Source: Candidatus Sysuiplasma acidicola (GTDB taxonomy: Archaea; Thermoplasmatota; Thermoplasmata; Sysuiplasmatales; Sysuiplasmataceae). Taken from it: 48,261 nucleotides of DNA. Positions within the stretch are counted from its first letter, which is position 1. Each line of letters begins with the position of its first letter. Shown one piece after another: positions 9,192 to 17,547 of this stretch. The stretch covers positions 1-48,261 of the forward strand of contig JAHEAA010000017.1 of assembly GCA_019721035.1 (NCBI GenBank), given 5' to 3'. Below the pieces are notes generated by a model, which saw only the letters and a program-made list of their open reading frames with translations, had not been told where the DNA came from and ran no database searches. The position numbers were made by a program, and so were the translations under genes.

Positions 9192-10160
9192 TCAACCTGG
9201 AGGGGCAGGCGAGTATTTCAGATGCAGTGGAAAATTCGGAAGGACGAGAGGACTCGACGGATACATCGTGTTGATGAGCCATTGTATGGCATAGACGACT
9301 CTGAAATCCGGTTCGTTGAAGAAGTTGTCATTGAATATCATGTAGACCTTGCCGTTAAGCACTGCCTGTGTTTCGTTGAACGGCGTTTGATTCACAGCTG
9401 AGAACGGGACATACTGATCGAGCAGAATCGACTGCGGATTGTCATTCGCTATCAGTTCGCCGGGCATTGTGTAATAACCGCTCGCATTCGCTATGTTACG
9501 CAGATGAGAAACCTGGAAAAGGTTGTTTATAAAAGTGTTATTGCCGGCTGTCCAGTAACCGCCATAATTGCTCAGATAATAGAATACAGAGAGTTCCGAG
9601 CTGTTCTGTATACCCGATGTGGCAAGTGAGGCAGCACTGATGGAGGCGTTCATCCAGCTGTTGATCAGAGAAGCATTTGCGGCTGTTCCGGTGATCTTGC
9701 CGAGTATCGTATTCTGACTTTCAATCTGAGCAAGGCTGCCGGGATCCAGGAAGATGTATGCTATGTTGGCAGAAAGCAGCTGACTGATTTCGGATTGCGG
9801 ATAATCGGAAAAGGCTATGACAGCCTGCGGTGAGAGGTTGAGTATCTGTTCCACATTCATTGTCGGGTAGTCACCCACAACAGGAAGCGTTGAATTTGGA
9901 GGGTACTGTGAGTAGTAGTCCACACCTACGAGATCTGAGTATGCGCCGAGAGCGTAAAACGTTGCAGTGGCCGCCGGGTCAAGGGACACTATACGGGTAA
10001 GCGGCTTCTGGAATGTGTACGTTCTGTTCTGACCGTCGGTTATTGTGATCGGTCCCTGCGAGATGTGAGTCCTGGCCCTGCTGTAGCCGAAGGCAAATAC
10101 GCCAGCGGAAAGTACCAGCACCACAAGCACTACTGAGATTATCTTCATCCTGTTGTCCAT
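9192..10160 (-). CDS. Periplasmic-type substrate-binding protein of the FecCD/BtuC importer
   Basis: This 322-residue protein has an N-terminal hydrophobic segment (about residues 5-27) acting as signal or membrane anchor. The class III binding-protein fold follows: R-I-V-S-L-D-P-A-A-T-A-T-F-Y-A-L-G-A near residue 57, V-G-D-Y-P-T-M-N-V-E-Q-I-L-N-L-S-P near 95, and a C-terminal lobe. It captures the ligand outside the cell. It is rich in N-x-S/T sites, which is common in glycosylated archaeal surface proteins. ATG 10160 is preceded by AGGTGG four bases upstream. No lipobox cysteine is seen. Confidence 0.88.
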   Translation of the reverse strand: MDNRMKIISVVLVVLVLSAGVFAFGYSRARTHISQGPITITDGQNRTYTFQKPLTRIVSLDPAATATFYALGAYSDLVGVDYYSQYPPNSTLPVVGDYPTMNVEQILNLSPQAVIAFSDYPQSEISQLLSANIAYIFLDPGSLAQIESQNTILGKITGTAANASLINSWMNASISAASLATSGIQNSSELSVFYYLSNYGGYWTAGNNTFINNLFQVSHLRNIANASGYYTMPGELIANDNPQSILLDQYVPFSAVNQTPFNETQAVLNGKVYMIFNDNFFNEPDFRVVYAIQWLINTMYPSSPLVLPNFPLHLKYSPAPPG

Positions 10161-10204
10161 GAATCCACCTGCTTTTCAATCCAGCCACCCCGTTCCCCGG
10201 CCAG

Positions 10205-10210
10205 CATATA
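10205..10210 (-). promoter_or_regulatory. Candidate TATA box of the importer operon
   Basis: TATATG on the minus strand lies about 47 bases before ATG 10160. A transcript starting about 25 bases downstream would have a short leader containing the AGGTGG ribosome site. A second AT-rich box at 10341-10350 could serve either divergent gene. Confidence 0.35.
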
Positions 10211-10295
10211 CACTGGGGACAGTGATGCAATCCAGCGATCATCTGGCATGTGATCAAGCATATCGCGTCTGCCCGTAGCGTATTCGAATCAAAGG

Positions 10296-10327
10296 CAACC
10301 GGGGTCCGGTTGGATATATCATCCAAC
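10296..10327. promoter_or_regulatory. Two overlapping inverted repeats in a divergent promoter region
   Basis: CAACCGG-GGT-CCGGTTG (10296-10312) and GTTGGAT-ATATC-ATCCAAC (10309-10327) are both perfect 7-bp inverted repeats and share GTTG. They lie between the importer operon and the acetyltransferase gene, next to AT-rich TATA-like sequence at 10341-10350. They could be operators or mutually exclusive RNA hairpins. Confidence 0.45.
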
Positions 10328-10492
10328 AGAATATAGTTTGATATTTAAACATATGCTGGAGGTCTGTGCCGGACATGTACGTAACAGATGCTCAGTAATG
10401 TCCGAAGTCATGTTCAATTACGTGAAAAGAATTTTATTTGCTCCCCGTCTAACTGCCTGCTGTCACTGGTAAAAGGAGGAAATGATGCAGCC

Positions 10493-10999
10493 TTGAAAGA
10501 GCCTGAAACGGTAGTCTTCAAAAGACTGGAACCGGAATATGTGGATGAATCTGCTGACATCATGGCTGAAGCGCTGCGTGACAGCTACATCACTCATGTC
10601 GAAATACAGATGGGTATAGCATCGGGCCCTGATACGCCTTCGCCCGATGCCGCGAAAATAATCAGGAGCCAGCTTGCAGATCTACTTTCTGATGAGAATG
10701 CCTGCGTCATGATCGCACTCGATGGAGGCAAACTGGCCGGCATCGGAATAGGATGTATTGAGGAGGAATATGGCAACAGGTACGGTGATTTCTGGGATGT
10801 CGTAGTAAAACCGGAATCTGGCGGGAAGGGAATAGGGAGCAGACTGATAGAGATGATACACTCGTTCTTCCGGGAAAGAGGTGTGAAGGCAATATACCTC
10901 GACGTCAATCCGAACAACAGCAGGGCAATTTCGCTGTATGGCCGCCTGGGATACGAAACCGTTACGCATGTCATGAGAAAGGAGTTGCAGCCCCGTTAA
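10493..10999 (+). CDS. GNAT-family N-acetyltransferase
   Basis: This 168-residue protein shows the acetyl-CoA site of the GNAT fold. V-V-V-K-P is followed by E-S-G-G-K-G-I-G-S-R-L-I, and D-V-N-P-N-N-S-R-A-I-S-L-Y-G-R-L-G-Y is the classic C-terminal block of RimI-like enzymes. It transfers an acetyl group to an amine, which may be a protein N terminus or a small molecule. The open frame reaches back to ATG 10388. TTG 10493 is preferred because GGAGG lies upstream (10475-10479) and the family's first strand starts there. The long spacing (13 bases) leaves some doubt. Confidence 0.75.
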   Translation: MKEPETVVFKRLEPEYVDESADIMAEALRDSYITHVEIQMGIASGPDTPSPDAAKIIRSQLADLLSDENACVMIALDGGKLAGIGIGCIEEEYGNRYGDFWDVVVKPESGGKGIGSRLIEMIHSFFRERGVKAIYLDVNPNNSRAISLYGRLGYETVTHVMRKELQPR

Positions 11000-11023
11000 G
11001 GGAAGCGCCGGAGGCAATGATAC

Positions 11024-12391
11024 ATGGAAAGTCCCCGCGGCAGCGAATCAGTTCCGGGCCTGCGTATGATATGCTCTATGTTCGTGTTCGATGCAAAGGA
11101 TACAAAGACCGGAGCCGAACTCGGCAGGTCAGCTGAAAATGCCGCTGGAATTTCGGCATATTTCACAGAGCACAGGGATAAGATCAGTGTGCCGCCTGTG
11201 CTGCCTTACTTCATATATTCAGAGAAGCTCAACTACAAGCCTGAATTCATCAGGAACAGCACCGCATTCTGGGCTGCACTGCCGGACGTGTCGGTCGAAT
11301 ACCCGGAACTGAGTAAAGAAAAGCATCACGCCGACGTCGTGCTTCACGGATATACGATGGGAATGGTAGTGGCATACATCATGTTTCCGGCTCCGCTTTC
11401 AGCAGAGGGTGCCGATGAAGTGATTTCAGCAGAGATGGGCGGCGTTCAGGCGCATTTTTCATGGCGTGGTTGTGCAGGCACAAGCGTTGACGAATTCGCC
11501 GGCGAGCTGCTTGCGTTCCTTTTCGGCAAGACGGGTCTGGTATCGTCGTCGTTCAGCATATACTACGTTTCACTGAACGGCAGGAGCATCGAGGAGATGA
11601 AGGCCGACCCGGGTGCCATGTACGGCATCATAGATGCCGACTGGTCTTTCAGGAAGGTGAAGCCGGAAATAGCGGCGAGGGTGGTCGGAAACGACGTTTC
11701 AATGGTGGATGGGATCGCACTCTACTTTATGAAGGAAAGAGCCCTAGTGTTCTACGGCGGCAAACCGTCTGAATACATAGAGGGCATTACCGGTTATTGC
11801 ACCGGGGAGTTCGCCGGAGTACTTCAGCATCTCTGCGATGAGGAAAATCTTGCAGCCGATTTTTCAGAAGGAGCCATCGACAGATATGCACCGTTCGTTG
11901 ATTATGCTGTGGAACTCGACACACTGAGAGTGCAGGAAGCGCTGCTGAGAAAGTACAACGATATGCTGAAGGTTGGCCACAAGTACAGAAAGGAAATGAT
12001 AACCATTAAAAATTCGGTTTCGTCGGGTATGGACATCTATTATGCGATAAACTCAGCAACGATTGAGGGAGTAAGATATGCCATAGAGTCGGCAAAGAGG
12101 GAAATGAGAATTGACGACTCCCTTTCCCTTGTCTACAAGAAAATGGAGCTCGTTGCAGACTCTCTTGCAACCAGGTACGATATTGAAAACAACACCTGGA
12201 ATTCTGTGTTTGCAATGCTGGTTGCCATCTTCGGATTTGGGACGCTCATTGCCGCGTTTGTCTTTCATTTTCTGCCCGGCCTGCCTGTTGCCTATTCCCT
12301 GACCATTGTGTTCAGTCTTACTGCAATTATCACAGTAATTGTTGTGATAATTGCCAGGGTTAATATCGAAAACAGGACGAGAGGCACGTGA
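11024..12391 (+). CDS. Conserved-looking protein of unknown function with C-terminal membrane hairpin
   Basis: I do not recognise this 455-residue protein. About the first 390 residues look soluble, mixed alpha/beta, then helical and charged from about 290. The tail ends in two hydrophobic helices (about 398-420 and 425-447) and a short basic end. A large N-terminal domain, a helical stalk and a two-helix C-terminal hairpin recall CorA-like and Rmd1/DUF155-like proteins, but no diagnostic motif such as the CorA G-M-N is present. The start is ATG 11024; ATG 11066 is possible. The stop overlaps the DMT permease start by four bases, so the two are probably co-translated. Confidence 0.65.
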   Translation: MESPRGSESVPGLRMICSMFVFDAKDTKTGAELGRSAENAAGISAYFTEHRDKISVPPVLPYFIYSEKLNYKPEFIRNSTAFWAALPDVSVEYPELSKEKHHADVVLHGYTMGMVVAYIMFPAPLSAEGADEVISAEMGGVQAHFSWRGCAGTSVDEFAGELLAFLFGKTGLVSSSFSIYYVSLNGRSIEEMKADPGAMYGIIDADWSFRKVKPEIAARVVGNDVSMVDGIALYFMKERALVFYGGKPSEYIEGITGYCTGEFAGVLQHLCDEENLAADFSEGAIDRYAPFVDYAVELDTLRVQEALLRKYNDMLKVGHKYRKEMITIKNSVSSGMDIYYAINSATIEGVRYAIESAKREMRIDDSLSLVYKKMELVADSLATRYDIENNTWNSVFAMLVAIFGFGTLIAAFVFHFLPGLPVAYSLTIVFSLTAIITVIVVIIARVNIENRTRGT

Positions 12392-13263
12392 AGACACGCA
12401 TCTCCTATGTCGGCATAGCCCTGATCAGCAGCGTGCTCTACGCGGTGTGGGCTTCGCTGGCATTTCTGGCAGTTCGGCTAGGCGCCAATGTCTTTGTTGC
12501 AGGAACAGTCATTTTTGTCTCCGCCCTGCTTGTGTCAATTGTTTACAAGGCCCTGGGGCATGAAAAACTGAATATTCGGGGACTGAAATTCGGCGCCATA
12601 GCCGGTACGCTTTTCTTTGTGGGAAATGCTGCATTCTTCTACGCTCTGGGAGTTCAGGACATGAGTTCGGCATATCCGTTCATTCCGGCATCGATACTCG
12701 TCTATTTCGCACTTTCCTACAAGACATTCGGAAGAAAGGACGGCAGGAACTCGATTGTAGGGTTCGGCGTGGCTGTTTCCGCATCGGGTCTGGTTATTGG
12801 AGAGATAACAGGGGCGCATCTGAATGACATCAACGGGAGTTCGTTCGCGGCAGGGCTGATAATACTGTTTTTTTACGGCGTAGCCGGGTATTTCGTCACC
12901 GTGGGATCTGACCACGGTGTCTCCTCGGTCGCACTCTCCACGATGGCAGTGGAGTCCATCCTGTTCTTTCTTTCGGCGGTGTTCATTCATCCTGGATTTC
13001 ACATCGGCACGGTGCCTGTTCTCATATCTATTGCGGGCGGCATATCCATCGGAGTGGCGTTCATAATTGAAACTGTGATATTCAATAAGCTGCTAACGGA
13101 TGGATCGGAACCGCTTGCGGGAATTAATCTGATTTATATCGTATCCAACGGCGACGCAATCTTTGTGATGCTGCTCGCTATTGTTCTCAACACATACACC
13201 GTGTTCAGCATAATCGGTCTTTCGCTCGTGTATGTGGGCATAGTGCTCCTGCAAAAGACGTGA
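12388..13263 (+). CDS. DMT-superfamily (EamA-like) permease
   Basis: This 291-residue membrane protein has about ten hydrophobic segments. It seems to consist of two EamA-like halves: the first contains F-F-Y-A-L-G-V-Q-D-M-S-S-A-Y-P-F-I-P-A-S, the second the matching helix pair near residues 205-290. Such proteins export or import metabolites and the substrate is unknown. GTG 12388 overlaps the preceding gene through GTGA, so the unknown membrane protein upstream is its likely functional partner. Confidence 0.75.
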   Translation: MKTRISYVGIALISSVLYAVWASLAFLAVRLGANVFVAGTVIFVSALLVSIVYKALGHEKLNIRGLKFGAIAGTLFFVGNAAFFYALGVQDMSSAYPFIPASILVYFALSYKTFGRKDGRNSIVGFGVAVSASGLVIGEITGAHLNDINGSSFAAGLIILFFYGVAGYFVTVGSDHGVSSVALSTMAVESILFFLSAVFIHPGFHIGTVPVLISIAGGISIGVAFIIETVIFNKLLTDGSEPLAGINLIYIVSNGDAIFVMLLAIVLNTYTVFSIIGLSLVYVGIVLLQKT

Positions 13264-13342
13264 TGCCTCGTACCCCATTAATGACCAGTATAGACTGCGT
13301 CCGTCGAAAACAGAGATCAAAACGCTTTAATACAGGATCGAG

Positions 13343-14371
13343 ATGACTTATTTCGGCTATGACGTTAGCCGTGTGCTACCCGGAACCGGGTTGATGACGT
13401 CTACTCATTGGAAAGGTGTCAGATTGTCATATCTCTGGGTAGAGACGGCCATACAGATAATCGGTGTTGTTATACTAGCTCCACTGGTGGAGGGAATCAT
13501 AGCAAGGCTCAAAGCCGTCGTTGAGTGCCGGCATGGTCCAAGCATTTTCCAGCCTTACTTCGACCTGAGAAAATATCTGACAAAGGAGACTTTACTGAAC
13601 ACAGATTCCACGGCACTGTTCGATCTTGCTCCATATTTTGTCTTCAGCATATATCTGGTGATATCGTTCGTTATACCCGTAATTCTGCCGTTTCCAGTTG
13701 AGTTCAGCCCAATCGTCGATCTTCTCGGCGGCGGCCTGCTGTTCGTCCTGGCCGGAGTCATACAGATACTTGCAGCACTTGATGCAAGGAGTTCTTTCAC
13801 GTCGCTGGGCGCCGGAAGGTCTGTGACATTTTCGGCGTATGCCGAGCCGACGCTGATAATGGTTTTCTTCGCAGTTGCGCTCATAAGCAACAGCAACAAT
13901 CCATACCTTACTCATGACCTGATATCAGCCTCAATCAACAATTATCTGACGCTGCCGCACCTTCTTTCCAGCGTCGCATTCTTCATGCTCTTTCTCTTCG
14001 AGACAGGAAGATTGCCCACCGAAAGTTCCGGCCTGATGGAATTCGGAATGATTGATGAGGCACGACTCTACGAGTACTCCGGACGGCACATGTTCCTTCT
14101 GAAATACTCGTCATACATGAAACAGTATCTGCTTGGCTCCGTTCTCATCAACGTGTTCATATTCCCGTGGTTCCTTCAGACTGGACTGCTTGGTTCCCTT
14201 CTGGACATACCGATCATGCTCGGCAAGTGGATCGTCGTTGCAATAATCCTCGTCTTCCTTGAAGAGACGCTCGCGAAGCTCAGGCTCTTCAAGATACAGG
14301 ATTACCTGACGCTTTCATTCGCACTCGCAGTGTTCTCTGTCATTACGTATTCGCTGGGTGGTCTGCTGTGA
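13343..14371 (+). CDS. hyfC: HyfC/NuoH-like membrane subunit of a hydrogenase-4-type complex
   Basis: This 342-residue membrane protein belongs to the complex I subunit 1/HyfC/HycD family, which links the peripheral redox arm to the ion-pumping arm. Hallmarks are R-H-G-P-S-I-F-Q-P-Y-F-D-L near residue 65 and E-T-G-R-L-P-T-E-S followed by E-F-G-M-I-D-E-A-R-L-Y-E-Y-S-G-R near 220-250. It has about eight helices. It is the first gene of a tightly packed six-gene operon and its stop overlaps the next start. A TATA-like CTTTAATA lies at 13325-13332, too near ATG 13343 for a leaderless transcript. GTG 13373 or ATG 13394 may therefore be the real start. Confidence 0.88.
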   Translation: MTYFGYDVSRVLPGTGLMTSTHWKGVRLSYLWVETAIQIIGVVILAPLVEGIIARLKAVVECRHGPSIFQPYFDLRKYLTKETLLNTDSTALFDLAPYFVFSIYLVISFVIPVILPFPVEFSPIVDLLGGGLLFVLAGVIQILAALDARSSFTSLGAGRSVTFSAYAEPTLIMVFFAVALISNSNNPYLTHDLISASINNYLTLPHLLSSVAFFMLFLFETGRLPTESSGLMEFGMIDEARLYEYSGRHMFLLKYSSYMKQYLLGSVLINVFIFPWFLQTGLLGSLLDIPIMLGKWIVVAIILVFLEETLAKLRLFKIQDYLTLSFALAVFSVITYSLGGLL

Positions 14372-14988
14372 TTAATCTGGAAATTGTGAATTTCATCGGC
14401 ATACTGATGCTCATTTCAGCGCTTGCAGTGCAAATCCGCTCGTATGTGAGGCCGATGATCGATACGCTGATCATACAATCGATTCTGCTGGCAGGCATTG
14501 CAACATATCTGGGTATTGCCACTTCGAATCTTCTTCTGCTGCTCCTTGCCGCACTCATAGTGCTGTTGAGGGGTTTCCTGCTGACGTACGTCCTGGGGAG
14601 AAGGCTGCCGAGAAATCACAAGTTCATCAGGGAGTACTCGACAGGCACCGGCGTGGCGCTGTTGTACAGCGTCATAGTCTTCATAGCATCATTCATTGTG
14701 TACAGACTGGTATTTTATCCGGCGGTGGGCCATCCGGACGGGGCAATAGCCATCTCACTCATCACTCAGGGAATGCTGCTGATACTGACAAGACGTAACA
14801 GCTTTGCCCACTTCATCGGTTTCGTGGAGGAGGAGAACGGCATTGTTCTGATGAGCCTGAGCATAATCTCACTTCCGCTTGTCATTGAAATAAACATACT
14901 GCTCGACGTGCTGGCGCTGGTTGTGGCCGGCGCCGTGCTCATACATGAAAAAATAGAACATGTGCCCGTTCAGGAGCTGATGGGATGA
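14368..14988 (+). CDS. hyfE: HyfE-like membrane subunit
   Basis: This 206-residue protein has about six or seven transmembrane helices and matches the HyfE family, whose C-terminal part resembles complex I subunit NuoK. The region F-I-G-F-V-E-E-E-N-G-I-V-L (about residues 150-162) carries the acidic membrane residues typical of HyfE and NuoK. HyfE is a small antiporter-arm subunit of hydrogenase-4-type and Ehr-type complexes. Both gene ends overlap their neighbours by four bases, which supports co-translation. Confidence 0.85.
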   Translation: MINLEIVNFIGILMLISALAVQIRSYVRPMIDTLIIQSILLAGIATYLGIATSNLLLLLLAALIVLLRGFLLTYVLGRRLPRNHKFIREYSTGTGVALLYSVIVFIASFIVYRLVFYPAVGHPDGAIAISLITQGMLLILTRRNSFAHFIGFVEEENGIVLMSLSIISLPLVIEINILLDVLALVVAGAVLIHEKIEHVPVQELMG

Positions 14989-16340
14989 TTGATCTTCTCC
15001 CTGTCATTCTGCTCGTGATTCCAATCGCATTTTCGCTCAGCTATTTCCTGAAACATTTCAGGCCCATGCACGTTATTGCGGCATCGATGACTGTGGCAAT
15101 CGCAGTCCTGCTCAATCTGTTTTCCATTTCCGAATCGTCGTTCTTCCTCGTGGACAGTCTCACAAGAGTCATACTGCTGACCGTGTCGATCATTTACCTG
15201 CTCTCCACGGTGTTCGGTCTAGGGTATCACAGCAGAATGGGCGGTTCCAAGAATCTCAGACTGCATATGTCGCTCATGGACCTGTTTGCGGCCAGCATGT
15301 TCTTCTCACTTATGGTGAACGACTTCGGTCTTCTGTGGATCGGAGTGGAAGCCACGACCGTATCCAGTGCATTGCTCCTTGTCATAGAAATGCAGCCGCT
15401 CGACGTTGAGGCAGCCTGGAGATATGTCATCATAGTTTCGGCCGGCCTTACGATAGGCCTCATTTCGGTCATCATGATTTACTTCAATTTCGGCACACTG
15501 ACGATTTCACGGCTCATATCGGTCAGGCACACGGCTTCGGTAACGCTGGAAATAGCGGCCGCGACGGCGCTTGTAGGATACGGCACAAAGATCGGGCTCG
15601 TGCCAATGCATACATGGTTGCCCGACGCCCACAGCAGAGCGCCGTCCGAAGTGAGCGCCATGTTTTCCGGCGTCCTGCTGCCTGTCGCGGTTTATGCCCT
15701 TTACCGGGTGTATCAGGTCACATTCGACCCGAAAATGGAATATCTCTTCATCTTCTTCGGCGTTGCAACGGTTGTAATCGCTGCGTTCATACTGGCTTCG
15801 CAGCGCGATCTGAAAAGGATGTTTGCCTACTCCACGATGGAGAACATGGGCATAATGGTCATCGGATTCATCATCGGTGGCGCTGGTTTCGCTGGCGCTG
15901 TAATCCTCCTTGTTTCGCATGCATTCGGAAAGGCAGGGGCATTCTACTCGTCCGGCAACATACTCGAGAGCTACCAGACGAGATACATGCCGGATATTCA
16001 CAACCTGAAGGAAAACATGCCATATACGACCGCTTCCCTGATGCTCTCCTCACTGAGCGTCACAGGCTCGCCTCCCTTCGGCACTTTCATAGGCGAATTT
16101 CTCATAATACTGGCACTCTTCATGGCAGGGTACTGGTTCATTGCAATCATCATTGTCATTTCAATAATCATTGCATTTGCGAGCGTCAACTTCAAGATCG
16201 CAGGCATGGTATTCTCCGGCTCCGAAGAGCGGAGAAGTGATGCGGGACGGTCGCAGAGGGCAGTTGCCATCATTGCAGCCCTGTTGTCGGCCATGGTCAC
16301 CGTCTTTTTCTTCATCACCGGGGGTTATGTGATTGGATAA
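14985..16340 (+). CDS. hyfF: HyfF-like antiporter-type (NuoL/M/N-like) subunit
   Basis: This 451-residue membrane protein has about fourteen helices of the Mrp-antiporter/complex I proton-pumping family. Diagnostic are G-T-K-I-G-L-V-P-M-H-T-W-L-P-D-A-H-S-R-A-P-S-E-V-S-A near residue 200, with the conserved Lys and His of the proton path, and W-I-G-V-E-A-T-T near 110, with the conserved Glu. It probably moves H+ or Na+ across the membrane, driven by redox chemistry in the large and small subunits. It overlaps hyfE by four bases and the large-subunit gene by eight. Confidence 0.9.
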   Translation: MIDLLPVILLVIPIAFSLSYFLKHFRPMHVIAASMTVAIAVLLNLFSISESSFFLVDSLTRVILLTVSIIYLLSTVFGLGYHSRMGGSKNLRLHMSLMDLFAASMFFSLMVNDFGLLWIGVEATTVSSALLLVIEMQPLDVEAAWRYVIIVSAGLTIGLISVIMIYFNFGTLTISRLISVRHTASVTLEIAAATALVGYGTKIGLVPMHTWLPDAHSRAPSEVSAMFSGVLLPVAVYALYRVYQVTFDPKMEYLFIFFGVATVVIAAFILASQRDLKRMFAYSTMENMGIMVIGFIIGGAGFAGAVILLVSHAFGKAGAFYSSGNILESYQTRYMPDIHNLKENMPYTTASLMLSSLSVTGSPPFGTFIGEFLIILALFMAGYWFIAIIIVISIIIAFASVNFKIAGMVFSGSEERRSDAGRSQRAVAIIAALLSAMVTVFFFITGGYVIG

Positions 16341-17547
16341 GGACAACCAGCTGTCTGCAGTGTTCAGAATAGACAACGTGCTTTACTGCGTGAAGGGCCG
16401 TTCGTCGACTGCGCTTGTCCGTTGCGACACAGCGGAACTGAAAGACTATGAAAACTATCCGTCGATTACGGGTGAATTTGAAAAGTCACCGTCGGACGGC
16501 AAGCTGTTCAACTTCAATCTTGGACCAGCATCCGGTGGAATACTTGAAAGTGTTAAACTGAATGTCTACACTGACGGCGAAAGAATTACGGGCATAGTGC
16601 CGGAAACACAATTCAAGAACAGGCACGTCCGGATGAAAGGCTCCGCACCGGACGACGCACTGCTCAAGACGGAGAGGATAAACGGAGCATATGCGGCAGG
16701 CTACGGAACGGCGTTCTGTCTTGCGGCGGAGGATATTTCGGGAGTCGATGTGGACTACGATGTTCAGCTCGTGAGGATGATCATGTCCGAGCTTGAAAGG
16801 ATGGCCAACCACATTCAAGTCATCGGAAAGCTTTCCGAGGGAGCCTCCCAAAACGTTGCTACGTATCAGCTGTTTGCACTCGAAGAGAGGGTAAGAAGAA
16901 TAATTTCCAAACATTTCGGGCACAGGTTCTTTTACGGCGTCAACGGCATCGGCGGCCTGGAAAGGGCGGTGGCGACAGACGGACTGAGCGCGGAGCTGGA
17001 TCGTGTTATCGGCGAGCTGGCATCCATCTGGGATGCACTCACGTCGTCCAGAATGTTCCTGGACAGAATACAGACCACCTGCTATGCGAAGAAACCGTGG
17101 ACGGTAGGCCCCGTTGCCAGGGCCGCCGACTTCAAATTCGACACGAGGACTTCTGGCTATCTGCCGTACAGCGACTTCGGCTTCGAAATATCCTCCGACG
17201 ATACCGGTGACGTTCTTTCCAGAGCACTGGTGCGCCGATACGAGATAGACAGCTCCCGTTCAATGATCGGCGAAATATGCAAGAAAGTCAGGCGTGTCGG
17301 CAAAAAGACGCGAACGGTAAACGGATTTGATGGAAGAGCGGTGAAACGTGTTGAAACCCCGGGCGGCGACATGGTGATGTTCCTTGACATGAAGAATAAT
17401 CTTGTCACCGGTTTCGACATCCGCTCTGCATCGACCGCCAACATGCCTGCATTCATGCAGGGAGCGGTGACAGGCATACTGACCGATTTCACCTTTGCAT
17501 GGGAGAGCTTCGGCTTCTGGATATCTGAAATGGGGGGTTATCAGTGA
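16333..17547 (+). CDS. HyfG/NuoCD-like large subunit lacking the nickel-binding cysteines
   Basis: This 404-residue protein aligns with the large subunit of group 4 [NiFe] hydrogenases and complex I NuoCD. A short NuoC-like N-terminal part is followed by the catalytic-subunit fold, with S-E-L-E-R-M-A-N-H and G-I-G-G-L-E-R blocks. Where hydrogenases have C-x-x-C after E-R, this protein reads N-G-A-Y (residues 117-120). Where they have D-P-C-x-x-C near the C terminus, it reads T-D-F-T-F-A-W (about 384-390). All four Ni/Fe ligands are thus missing, so it is very unlikely to be a hydrogenase. It fits the energy-converting hydrogenase-related (Ehr) group. The start is TTG 16333. Confidence 0.85.
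   Translation: MDKDNQLSAVFRIDNVLYCVKGRSSTALVRCDTAELKDYENYPSITGEFEKSPSDGKLFNFNLGPASGGILESVKLNVYTDGERITGIVPETQFKNRHVRMKGSAPDDALLKTERINGAYAAGYGTAFCLAAEDISGVDVDYDVQLVRMIMSELERMANHIQVIGKLSEGASQNVATYQLFALEERVRRIISKHFGHRFFYGVNGIGGLERAVATDGLSAELDRVIGELASIWDALTSSRMFLDRIQTTCYAKKPWTVGPVARAADFKFDTRTSGYLPYSDFGFEISSDDTGDVLSRALVRRYEIDSSRSMIGEICKKVRRVGKKTRTVNGFDGRAVKRVETPGGDMVMFLDMKNNLVTGFDIRSASTANMPAFMQGAVTGILTDFTFAWESFGFWISEMGGYQ

Noticed and set aside
10161-10350. Cobalamin riboswitch upstream of the importer
   Set aside because: A GCCAG-like stretch and a CACTG hairpin are present on the minus strand, but the ordered B12-box and core elements of the riboswitch are missing.
15614-16240. 208-codon frame inside the HyfF-like gene
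   Set aside because: Arg/His/Cys-rich composition is typical of an out-of-frame reading of a membrane protein gene.
16333-17547. Functional [NiFe] hydrogenase or formate hydrogenlyase
   Set aside because: None of the four Ni-ligand cysteines is present and no formate dehydrogenase or Hyp gene is in the window.
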